NCBI GenBank assembly: GCA_902765885.1
Contig: CACXBN010000133.1
Coordinates: 1-8,731, forward strand
From: an uncultured Ruminococcus sp.
GTDB lineage: Bacteria > Bacillota > Clostridia > Oscillospirales > CAG-272
Length of the DNA stretch: 8,731 nucleotides
Direction: 5' to 3'
In this document: piece by piece, positions 1-7,300 of the stretch
How the letters are laid out: each line of letters opens with the position of its first letter
How positions within the stretch are numbered: the first letter of the stretch is position 1
Translations under genes and position numbers: made by a program
The notes under the pieces: model-generated
Seen by the model: only the letters and a program-made list of their open reading frames with translations
The model's database searches: none
Told to the model about the DNA's origin: nothing

Positions 1-725
1 ATGTCAGGCGGGAAGCCGTAGTGAAGAATGCGAAGAAAGCACTCAAATCCGTAAAGCCGCGAGTCTTCAATGGCGTTATAATCGTAGTTCCTGCGCTCTG
101 TATATAACCATTTGCCGTCTTCCGCATGATCTCTGTAATATCGCCAGGTCTTCGGCGCGGGAGGGTCCGGTTCATGAATAAAACGGCATACCTGTTCAAG
201 CTGCCACCAACGCAGATCTTCTTCATTATTCGCACGATAAACTACGACGTCGTCTCCGCCGCGTTCTCCCTCATGCATTACCGTCAGCCCGTCAAGATAC
301 TCTCCGGAAAAGCAATCGATAGGCTGGTTTGCCACTTCCTTAGGAAGATGTGCACGTATCCATTTTTCATCCAACCTCATTTTTGATTCACCTCCCAAAA
401 CGGAATTAATCTTTGCCTTTATCATGTCGTATTGTTTGGAAACGGTATCAAAACCGTGTTTTTTCAAAATGGAGGAAATCTCTTCAATTTGCTTTATCAG
501 TTCTTCTATTGAAATTGTTTTCTCATAATTGGATTCTTCGTAAAAATCGTTTTCGCACCATCTGTATCGTTCAAAAGGATGATTTTCGGCGTCGATACCC
601 CATTCATAAATTTCAGCGGGAGCAACAGATGACTTTGAAAAAATGACAAGTTGACCCTTTTCGTCGGATGTTTGAGTTGGTTCTGAATAACGCCATCGTC
701 CAACGGTAACTACTTTATTTTCCAC
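1..725 (-). CDS. Unidentified two-part protein, GTG start, 3' end outside the window
   Basis: An uninterrupted reading frame of 241 codons runs from GTG at 725 off the left edge. The GTG is preceded by AAAGGTGA (738-731), a good ribosome binding site 5 nt away. No in-frame ATG, GTG or TTG lies upstream, apart from a GTG inside that site, before a stop near 835. I do not recognise the family. Residues 1-70 are rich in aromatic and acidic residues (VGRWRYSEP, YEWGIDAENHPFERYRW). Residues 71-110 look like an amphipathic helix or short coiled coil (ISIEELIKQIEEISSILKK). A second part starts at Met116 and ends, as far as seen, with DGKWLYTERRNYDYNAIEDS and LYGFECFLRIL. That part resembles small cytosolic immunity-type proteins (loosely Imm63-like), but this is a weak impression. 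The first part is AT-rich compared with the second. It lies downstream of the DUF3990/HTH pair and may be its third gene, or a separate cargo gene. Confidence 0.72.
   Translation of the reverse strand, partial: MENKVVTVGRWRYSEPTQTSDEKGQLVIFSKSSVAPAEIYEWGIDAENHPFERYRWCENDFYEESNYEKTISIEELIKQIEEISSILKKHGFDTVSKQYDMIKAKINSVLGGESKMRLDEKWIRAHLPKEVANQPIDCFSGEYLDGLTVMHEGERGGDDVVVYRANNEEDLRWWQLEQVCRFIHEPDPPAPKTWRYYRDHAEDGKWLYTERRNYDYNAIEDSRLYGFECFLRILHYGFPPD
378..396 (-). promoter_or_regulatory. Strong internal ribosome binding site and ATG inside the leftmost ORF
   Basis: On the minus strand GGGAGGTG (396-389) is followed by 8 nt and ATG (380-378). This is the best Shine-Dalgarno sequence in the window, yet it lies in frame inside the GTG-started ORF at codons 110-116. 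It suggests that the C-terminal part is also, or only, translated as an independent protein beginning MRLDEKW. The sequence shows the motif and spacing; internal initiation itself is inferred. Confidence 0.6.
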
Positions 726-738
726 TTGTATCACCTTT

Positions 739-754
739 ACAAATCCCGATTTGT
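739..754. promoter_or_regulatory. Perfect 16-bp palindrome upstream of the leftmost ORF, candidate operator
   Basis: The sequence ACAAATC-CC-GATTTGT is a perfect inverted repeat (7-bp arms, 2-bp centre). It abuts the ribosome binding site of the GTG-started gene (731-738) and overlaps a TTGACA hexamer (minus strand, 757-752). Size and position fit an operator for a helix-turn-helix dimer, and the gene immediately upstream encodes an HTH protein. A small RNA hairpin hiding the ribosome binding site is the alternative. Binding is inferred, not shown. Confidence 0.45.
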
Positions 755-791
755 CAAGAGCATTCGCCCGACTTGCGACCGCCGGACTTGC
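744..791 (-). repeat. Three iteron-like repeats, consensus CAARTCSGGM
   Basis: Read on the minus strand, CAAGTCCGGC begins at 790, CAAGTCGGGC at 775 and CAAATCGGGA at 753. The first two match in 11 of 12 bases when extended by 1 base on either side. The third is one arm of the palindrome at 739-754. Start-to-start spacings are 15 and 22 bp, which does not keep strict helical phase. Together they fill most of the 94-bp gap between the HTH gene and the next ORF and may form a multi-site operator. Confidence 0.4.
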
Positions 792-819
792 AAATTTCTT
801 TCCGGTTAATGCTTTGTAG

Positions 820-1524
820 TCATTTCAAGCTCGATATTGAAAAATCCTCTGCCGCGAAGGTAAACAAATCCTCAACCGGATTTTCCTCTGTTTCGAGCAG
901 ATCTTCAATTCGACAACCGAGGGTTTTTGAAAGAGCTATGAGCGTACTTGCCGCCGCTCTATTGATATTCTTTGCCCGAATCTCATATTGTTGAAGTGTG
1001 CGCAGGTTGACGCCTGCCTTCTCCGAAAGCTCCTTTTGCGTCAATTCGCGCGATTCGCGGATTAACTGTAACTTAGATACATTCCCACCGCGCTTCATGA
1101 TCTCATTCATTGTTTCCATACACTTTTGCTCCGGAGCCTCGTGTAGTGTTGGATACATCTTGAGGAGCGTATCGCCGTCTATTTTTTCAAGAATACGCTT
1201 AAAGGTGTTTCCACTGAACCACTGATACAGTGCAAGAACCCAGCCGCACCAATACTCCGGAGAAAGAGAATATTCATCTCTCGGCGCGGGAAGGACGCTT
1301 TTGTACCCTGCGGAAGAAAAAATCTCTCCGGCAAGTTCCGTTCCGGACATTCCTGACACATACTTTGGAACACCGTTTCCAAAGCGATCCGCAATGCCGC
1401 TTGCCACGAACATTCTCAAAAATTCGCCCAGTTCAATCCCACAAAGGCAAACTGCGTAATCCGCCGCCTCTCCAAGATTCTTCATTGCGTCGTCTAAATA
1501 TCGTTCATCGTATGCGTGGATCAT
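820..1524 (-). CDS. XRE-type HTH protein with unknown N-terminal domain, candidate antitoxin/autoregulator
   Basis: This is a 234-residue protein. Residues 1-145 form a domain without a name I can give: AYDERYLDDAMKNLGEAADY, then FVASGIADRFGNGVPKYVSG, SPEYWCGWVLALYQW and a YPTLHEAPEQK segment. Residues 151-213 are a clear Cro/C1-type helix-turn-helix: KLQLIRESRELTQKELSEKA, recognition-helix region GVNLRTLQQYE, and helix 5 ending GCRIEDLLE. The remaining 20 residues are acidic. The ATG at 1524 lies 20 nt inside the upstream DUF3990 gene, with AAGGTG 10 nt before it, so the two proteins are made together. A cytosolic DNA-binding role is expected. The order (catalytic gene first, HTH gene second) resembles HigBA-like toxin-antitoxin pairs, with the N-terminal domain as the likely toxin-binding part. 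The HTH call is firm; the antitoxin role is inferred from context. Confidence 0.85.
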   Translation of the reverse strand: MIHAYDERYLDDAMKNLGEAADYAVCLCGIELGEFLRMFVASGIADRFGNGVPKYVSGMSGTELAGEIFSSAGYKSVLPAPRDEYSLSPEYWCGWVLALYQWFSGNTFKRILEKIDGDTLLKMYPTLHEAPEQKCMETMNEIMKRGGNVSKLQLIRESRELTQKELSEKAGVNLRTLQQYEIRAKNINRAAASTLIALSKTLGCRIEDLLETEENPVEDLFTFAAEDFSISSLK

Positions 1525-2182
1525 CCGGCTTCACACCTTCCTGAATCAAGTCTCTGATATACAATCCTTCCGTAATATCCCGCTCAAGTTCAGCCTGATA
1601 AGCAACCCTTGCTTCTTCGTCGCGCGATTTTCTTTTAGGATAGTATACCGCACTATCTATCGTTTCATATCCGTCAAAGCGGACGGCTTCAAATGCATTC
1701 CTGCTTTTCAAAACAAATTGTTCTCCGAGTTTTCCAAGCCGCATCGCGTATGAAAGCTGGGCGACTGAGATCGTATTGTCAAGAAACGCTCTGGCAAAGG
1801 AAAAATAGGAGTCGTCAGCGCGATAACCGATAATAGCGTCATACCCGGTGATATCAGGCAGATAATTTTGAATCAGCCATTCTCTCCCTCTTCGCATTAT
1901 AGGAGAGGTTGTTCTGATACGCCGGTTCTGAACGAGTAGCGCAAGCCAATGCAGAATCGTGAATTTCTCGGAGGACAAATTCATTATTTTGAGTCCATCC
2001 GTTTGGATGGAATAACGATTGGCATAACCGTCGATCCCGTCATTGACGGCCCATTCTTTTGCGAGTTCAAGATGTTCAGTGCAATAGAATCCCTGACCGT
2101 AGTCGTTATATTTCTTTCCCTTCCCAAATTCGGGCGATTGAACGATTTCGGCCGATCCGTGATATATGATAAGTTCTGGCAT
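1505..2182 (-). CDS. DUF3990-family protein, ADP-ribosyltransferase-like candidate toxin
   Basis: This is a 225-residue protein. Family signatures are YHGS at 7-10, DYGQGFYCTEHLELAKEWA at 27-45, a GYDAIIGYRADDSYF stretch at 113-127 and GEQFVLKSRNAFEAVRF at 153-169. DUF3990 is grouped with the ADP-ribosyltransferase fold. By eye, His8, Tyr33 and Glu154/Gln155 occupy the positions of the H-Y-E/Q triad, so NAD-dependent modification of a cellular target is plausible but unproven. Residues 170-225 form a charged extension (YYPKRKSRDEEARVAYQAEL) beyond the catalytic core. There is no signal peptide or membrane segment, so it should act in the cytosol. The start ATG at 2182 follows GAGGTGT (2194-2188) by about 6 nt. 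It is the first gene after a strong promoter and overlaps the HTH gene by 20 nt, which fits a toxin-antitoxin pair. The family call is good; target and activity are unknown. Confidence 0.78.
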   Translation of the reverse strand: MPELIIYHGSAEIVQSPEFGKGKKYNDYGQGFYCTEHLELAKEWAVNDGIDGYANRYSIQTDGLKIMNLSSEKFTILHWLALLVQNRRIRTTSPIMRRGREWLIQNYLPDITGYDAIIGYRADDSYFSFARAFLDNTISVAQLSYAMRLGKLGEQFVLKSRNAFEAVRFDGYETIDSAVYYPKRKSRDEEARVAYQAELERDITEGLYIRDLIQEGVKPDDPRIR

Positions 2183-2220
2183 ATGTTACACCTCATACTT
2201 CCTCAGAGTTATCTGCCTAT

Positions 2221-2249
2221 ATTCTACTACTAAAGAAGTACAACGTCAA
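2221..2249 (-). promoter_or_regulatory. Sigma-70 promoter for the DUF3990/HTH unit
   Basis: On the minus strand the -35 hexamer TTGACG (2249-2244) and the -10 hexamer TAGAAT (2226-2221) are separated by exactly 17 bp. Each hexamer differs from consensus at one position. Transcription should begin near 2214, leaving about 30 nt of leader before the ATG at 2182. The site makes the left module independent of the car-dap operon. Confidence 0.72.
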
Positions 2250-2297
2250 GATGTGATCTTTGAATTTAACAAAAACTTTAAACTGTGCGACAATCCG

Positions 2298-2323
2298 CCG
2301 AGCGCCTTTTTGTGTGTGCTCGG
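2298..2323. terminator. Hairpin downstream of dapL, weak terminator candidate
   Basis: CCGAGC (2298-2303) and GCTCGG (2318-2323) form a GC-rich stem. As plus-strand RNA it extends to 8 pairs including one G-U; as minus-strand RNA it is 6 pairs with a 14-nt loop. It lies 62 nt past the dapL stop. No U-run follows directly in the minus-strand direction; the nearest T-run is about 25 nt further on. It is therefore a poor intrinsic terminator and could simply be a stable hairpin or 3'-end barrier. The rest of the 2183-2385 gap holds only the promoter and short palindromes at the dapL stop (CGTGATCACG, 2381-2390). Confidence 0.3.
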
Positions 2324-2385
2324 TATGCGCGATTACTTGGCGGTGGAATTCCGCAGCGTCTTCCACATCCCGGTTGCATGCGTGA

Positions 2386-3558
2386 TCACGTGATAAAACG
2401 TTTTGCGGCTTCGGAGGTGTCTTCGTAAGTGCCGAACGATGACAGCCGGAAGTAAGCTTTTCCGCATTCGCCGAATCCGCTGCCAGGGGTTCCGACTATC
2501 TGGTGAGTTTCAAGAAGGTAATCGAAATATTCCCAGCTGTCCATTTCCCACGGGCATTTCAGCCAGATGTAAGGAGCGTTCCTTCCTCCAAAGAAAATCA
2601 TGCCGGCTTTGTTAAGCGCTTCCATAAGGATTTTTGCGTTCCTTTTATAATATGAAATGTTTTCTTTCAGCTGACGCTTTCCCTCAGGGGTGAATACAGC
2701 GCATCCGCCTTTCTGGATTATGTATGAAACACCGTTGGTTTTTGTTGTTCTGTTTCTCACCCACATTTTGTTAAGGCTCATATTCTCTCTGACAAGCGAT
2801 TTCGGAATAACGGTATACCCGAGCCTCGTTCCGGTGAATCCTGCGGTTTTTGAGAGGGAGCAGATCTCAATCGCGCATGTCTTTGAGCCCTCTATTTCGA
2901 ATATACTTCTCGGAAGAGCAGGGTCTTCTATAAATGCCTCGTATGCCGCGTCAAATATGATTACGGAGCCGTTTTCATTCGCATAATCAACCCACATTGA
3001 CAGAAGTTCCTTTGTAAAGACGGCACCCGTGGGATTGTTCGGAGAGCAGATGTATATGATATCAGCCTTTTCTTTCTTCGGAGGCACCGGGAGAAAACCG
3101 TTTTCACTTCCGGACGGCAGACGGATCATTTTTCTTCCCGACATGATGTTTGCGTCAACATATGCGGGATATGCGGGTTCCATTATGAGTGCCGTGTTTG
3201 ACTTGTCAAACAGGTCGAGAATATCTCCGAGTTCGTCACTTGCGCCGCTTGAGACGAATACTTCCTCGTATGAGATATTTATTCCTCTTGAAAGATAATC
3301 CACGAGGATCCTCTCTCTGAGAAACGGCGCGCCGCACTCAGGCATATATCCGTGAAAAGTGTCCCTGTGAGACTGGTCTTCCACGGCCTCATGCATTGCT
3401 TTTATAACGGCATCGCAGAGGGGAAGGGAAACGTCTCCTATTCCCATCCTGTACAAATGAGCTCCCGGGTGTTTTTTCAGGTAATTATTTGTTTTCTCGT
3501 CTATCCGTCTGAACAGATATGAGTCTTTTAAATCGGCATAAGCCATGTTAGGAAGCAT
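2386..3558 (-). CDS. dapL: LL-diaminopimelate aminotransferase (divergent DapL)
   Basis: This PLP-dependent class I/II aminotransferase (390 aa) converts tetrahydrodipicolinate plus glutamate to LL-diaminopimelate in one step. It thereby bypasses the acylated intermediates of the DapD/C/E route. Visible marks are GIGDVSLPL (39-47), GYMPECG (70-76), SPNNPTG (172-178), DAAYE (203-207), PLP lysine K237 in SLSKTAGFTGTRLG, and the C-terminal FRLSSFG with a carboxylate-binding arginine at 371. The usual DGAKxD loop is instead SSGASDE (103-109), one residue shorter and without its lysine. I start it at ATG 3558, preceded by AAGGAGA about 11 nt upstream. The longer reading frame would need a TTG at 3579 that overlaps this binding site. 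The start overlaps the dapF stop by 11 nt (ATGCTTCCTAA), so the two are coupled. Pairing with dapF, the next enzyme, supports the assignment over a generic aminotransferase. Confidence 0.85.
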   Translation of the reverse strand: MLPNMAYADLKDSYLFRRIDEKTNNYLKKHPGAHLYRMGIGDVSLPLCDAVIKAMHEAVEDQSHRDTFHGYMPECGAPFLRERILVDYLSRGINISYEEVFVSSGASDELGDILDLFDKSNTALIMEPAYPAYVDANIMSGRKMIRLPSGSENGFLPVPPKKEKADIIYICSPNNPTGAVFTKELLSMWVDYANENGSVIIFDAAYEAFIEDPALPRSIFEIEGSKTCAIEICSLSKTAGFTGTRLGYTVIPKSLVRENMSLNKMWVRNRTTKTNGVSYIIQKGGCAVFTPEGKRQLKENISYYKRNAKILMEALNKAGMIFFGGRNAPYIWLKCPWEMDSWEYFDYLLETHQIVGTPGSGFGECGKAYFRLSSFGTYEDTSEAAKRFIT

Positions 3559-4348
3559 AGTCGTCAATCTCTCCTTCAAATACTGTTTCAGCGGGTCCTT
3601 CCATATACGCGACCTCTGTGTCAGCTATCGTTATCTTCAGTTCTCCACCGTCGAGAACGACGGCAACCGGGGTGCCGTGATCAAAGAATCCCTGCTTTAC
3701 CGCTGCGGCCGCAGCCGCGCATGCACCGGTGCCGCAGGCCATTGTGATCCCGCTTCCGCGCTCCCATACTCTCATACGCAGTTTGCCTTCCGCCGTCACC
3801 GATGCGAATTCAACATTGATCCCGCCCGGAAACTCAGGGTGCTTTTCTATCCGGGGTCCGATTGATGAAACAGGGGCCTTGTCCGGATCAAACGAAAATA
3901 TGACGAAATGGGGATTGCCTACCGATACCCTGTATCCGGTAACGATCATGTCTGAAAGGGGGAGATCCATTTTCTCCGATACGTCGGTCATCCCCATATC
4001 GACCGTAACGGTTTTAACCTTTCCTTCTTCCGTATGAAGAAGGAGCTTTTTTATGCCTGAAAGGGTTTCAATGGAAAGCTCTTTTTTTGTAGTGTGTTTT
4101 TTGTCAAACAGATATTTCCCGACGCATCTGATTCCGTTTCCGCACATCATGGCTTCACTTCCGTCGGAATTGAATATTCTCATTTTGAAATCCGCTTTAT
4201 CGGATGGGGAAATATATATCATCCCGTCCGAACCCGCGCCGAAATGTCTGTCCGACAGTCTTCTCGAAAGTTTTGATATATTGTCCGGGACATCCCCGAA
4301 AACATAAAGATAATCGTTTCCAAGTCCCTGCATCTTTGTGAAACGCAT
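3548..4348 (-). CDS. dapF: Diaminopimelate epimerase
   Basis: This enzyme (266 aa) interconverts LL- and meso-diaminopimelate without a cofactor, using two cysteines as acid/base. It supplies meso-DAP for lysine and the peptidoglycan cross-link. The protein begins MRFTKMQGLGNDY, as the family does. Catalytic Cys69 sits in NSDGSEAMMCGNGIRC and Cys205 in the ACGTGAC motif after WERGSG (195-200). GNPH (144-147) is also present. Both halves of the pseudosymmetric fold are complete, and the length is normal for the family (about 270-280). The start is ATG 4348, one nucleotide after the carB stop, with GGCGGTGA just upstream. An in-frame ATG at 4369 inside carB would add seven residues, has no ribosome binding site and is not preferred. 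It is translated from the same message as carAB and overlaps dapL. Confidence 0.95.
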   Translation of the reverse strand: MRFTKMQGLGNDYLYVFGDVPDNISKLSRRLSDRHFGAGSDGMIYISPSDKADFKMRIFNSDGSEAMMCGNGIRCVGKYLFDKKHTTKKELSIETLSGIKKLLLHTEEGKVKTVTVDMGMTDVSEKMDLPLSDMIVTGYRVSVGNPHFVIFSFDPDKAPVSSIGPRIEKHPEFPGGINVEFASVTAEGKLRMRVWERGSGITMACGTGACAAAAAAVKQGFFDHGTPVAVVLDGGELKITIADTEVAYMEGPAETVFEGEIDDYAS

Positions 4349-4349
4349 A

Positions 4350-7300
4350 TTATTCACCGCCTTTATCATCTATTGTCGAGACGCTGAGAGTCATCTCTTC
4401 CAGAACGTCAAGCAGCATCCGCACTGTGTCAAGGGATGTCAGCATGGCGACATTGTTTTCCGCCGCACAGCTCCTTATCATTACTCCGTCGCCGTAATGT
4501 ACTCCGGAGAGAATGGCTCTTGTGTTGATAACATAGCTGACATGTCCGGATCTTATCGAATCAAGGACCTCTCGGCTTCCTTCGCTTGGCTTTGAAAGGA
4601 TTTTTACTTTGATGCCGCTGTCGCGCAGGACTTCTCCCGTCAGTGTCGTCGCTTCTATGCTGAAACCCATTTCATAAAAACGCCTTACGAGAGTAACGGT
4701 TTCGGCTTTGTCCTCATCAGCCACGCTCACAAGCACGGTCCCGTAGTTTCTGAGTCTGAGACCGGATGCTATCATGGCCTTGTATACGGCTCTGTGAAGC
4801 TTTTTGTCATACCCGATTGCCTCCCCCGTCGATTTCATCTCAGGGGAGAGATAGGCATCAAGGCCGTGCATTTTTGAAAAAGAAAACACCGGTACTTTCA
4901 CATAAAACTTCTCTTTTTCCGTATGAGTGCGCGTCGTTATTCCCAGATCACGGAGAGAGTGTCCGAGCATCACCATGACACCGATGTCCGCGATGCCGAT
5001 ACCAGTGGCTTTTGAAATGAATGGCACCGTTCTCGATGAGCGGGGATTCACTTCAATAACATATATTTTCTCGTCTTCCGTAACTATGAACTGAATATTG
5101 TAAAGTCCCCTTATCCCGATCCCGAGTCCGAGTCTTTCCGTATAATCGAGAATTTTGTCTTTTGTCCTTTCGGAAAGGGTGCACGGAGGATAAACGCTTA
5201 TCGAGTCGCCCGAATGTATTCCCGTCTTCTCTACAAGTTCCATGATACCTGGAACGAACACACTTGTCCCGTCGCATACTGCGTCCACTTCAACTTCCTT
5301 GCCGCTTATGTATTTGTCTATGAGCACCGGCCTGTCGGCGCTTATTTCCGTGGCTGAGAGCAGATATTCCCTCATTCCGGATTCTTTTGAAACTATCTGC
5401 ATTGCCCTGCCGCCGAGCACGTAACTTGGTCTCACAAGGACAGGATATCCGATTTTTCCGGCAGTCCGCATGGCGTCCTCGAGACATGTGACGGCCTCTC
5501 CCCGAGGCTCCGGAATTCCGAGAGAGAGGAGCAGTTTTTCGAAAAGGTCCCTGTTCTCCGCACGTTTTATCGCTTCGCATCCGGTTCCGGTTATCTTCAC
5601 GCCGAAAGATTCGAGCGGTTCGGCAAGATTTATGGCTGTCTGGCCTCCGAGAGTGACTATGACACCGTCAGGCTTTTCGAGTGTGAGGATGTTCATGACG
5701 TCTTCGATGCACAGAGGCTCAAAATACAGTTTGTCCGAACAGGTATAGTCGGTCGATACCGTTTCGGGATTGTTGTTTATAATTATTGCCTCAAATCCGG
5801 CTTTCCTTATGGTCTGTGCCGCATGGACAGACGAATAGTCGAATTCTATGCCCTGACCTATGCGTATCGGACCCGATCCCAGAACAACGATTTTTCTCTT
5901 TGACGATACGACGGATTCGTTTTCGCATTCGTATGTGGAATAGAAATACGGGATATAGCTGTCAAATTCCGACGCGCACGAGTCGATCATCTTGTATACC
6001 GGCATGATTCCGTTTTCGTGTCGAAAAGAGAACACTTTTCTCTCATCGCTCTCCCACAGTGAGGCGATCTCCCTGTCCGAGATGCCCATGCGCTTTGCCT
6101 CAAGCAGGACTGCCTTGTCCCATTTGTGTTCTTTGAGAGTCTTCTCCTCTTCGGTTATATTCTTTATTTTTGAAATGTAAAATTTGTCGATAAGAGATTT
6201 TTCGGAGATCGAGTCCACGTCCTGCCCCCTTCTGAGAAGGGACGCTATCGCAGAGATCCTGTCGTCAGCCCCTCGGGAAATATATTCGAATATCTCGCCG
6301 CTTTTCATTTTTTCGAATTTTTCGCTTATAATATGACAGTTCCCGTTTTCAAGGGACCTTATTCCCTTGAGAAAGCTTTCCTCAAACGTTCTCCCGATGC
6401 TCATGACTTCTCCGGTCGCTTTCATCTGGGTAGAGAGGGTGTTGTCCTCATCTGCGAATTTATCGAAAGGAAAGCGCGGCATTTTTGTTACCACGTAATC
6501 AAGGGCGGGCTCGAATGAAGCCGGCGTGTTCGCAAGCCTTATTTCCTCAAGCGTCATCCCTATCCCTATTTTCGCAGACACTCTCGCTATCGGATATCCG
6601 CTGGCCTTTGACGCCAGGGCCGACGAACGCGAGACGCGCGGGTTGACTTCTATCAGATAATATGAAAAAGAATTCGGGTCGAGCGCAAACTGAACATTGC
6701 ATCCGCCCTCGATCTCAAGCGCCCTGATCACTTTCAGCGCGCTGTCTCTGAGAATGTGGTATTCAAGATTGGTGAGAGTCTGCGAGGGGCATACGACGAT
6801 AGAATCGCCCGTATGTATTCCGACGGGATCCACGTTTTCCATATTGCATACGGCTATAGCCGTGTCATGTGAGTCCCTTATCACCTCATATTCTATTTCC
6901 TTGTATCCTCTGACGCTTTTTTCAACAAGCACGCTGGAAACGGGAGAGAGCGCGATGGCATTTTCGAGAAGCGGGATCAGTTCGTCCCTGTTTTCGGCGA
7001 ATCCTCCGCCCGTGCCCCCGAGGGTGAATGCCGGCCTGAGAACTACCGGATATCCTATCCTCTCTGCCGCCGCGATGCCTTCTTCAAGCGTTGACACGGT
7101 CTCGGATGGCAGCACCGGCTCTCCTATCTTCGTGCACAGTTCCTTGAATTTTTCCCGGTCTTCAGCAAGTTCAATGGATGACGATCTTGTCCCGAGCAGC
7201 TCGACTGAGCATTCCCGAAGCACTCCGGACTTTTCAAGCTCCATGGCCAGATTAAGTCCGGTCTGACCTCCGATGCCCGGAAGAATGGCGTCGGGTCTCT

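Noticed and set aside
506..703. 65-codon minus-strand frame beginning MDDGVIQ
   Set aside because: Out-of-frame shadow inside the longer GTG-started ORF, which has a good ribosome binding site and continues to the window edge.
728..757. TTGACA as a -35 box for the leftmost ORF
   Set aside because: At 17 or 18 bp spacing the -10 would be GTGATA or TGATAC, both poor, and would overlap the ribosome binding site.
766..836. Upstream in-frame extension of the GTG ORF (translation includes ALTGKKFASPAV)
   Set aside because: It is open back to a stop near 835 but has no start codon, so it is treated as non-coding gap with repeats.
3559..3579. dapL start at TTG 3579 (seven extra residues)
   Set aside because: The only nearby ribosome binding site lies inside those codons, and the family N-terminus fits ATG 3558.
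6697..7266. 189-codon open frame on the plus strand
   Set aside because: Antisense shadow of carB; serine/proline-rich low-complexity translation without a ribosome binding site or recognisable family.
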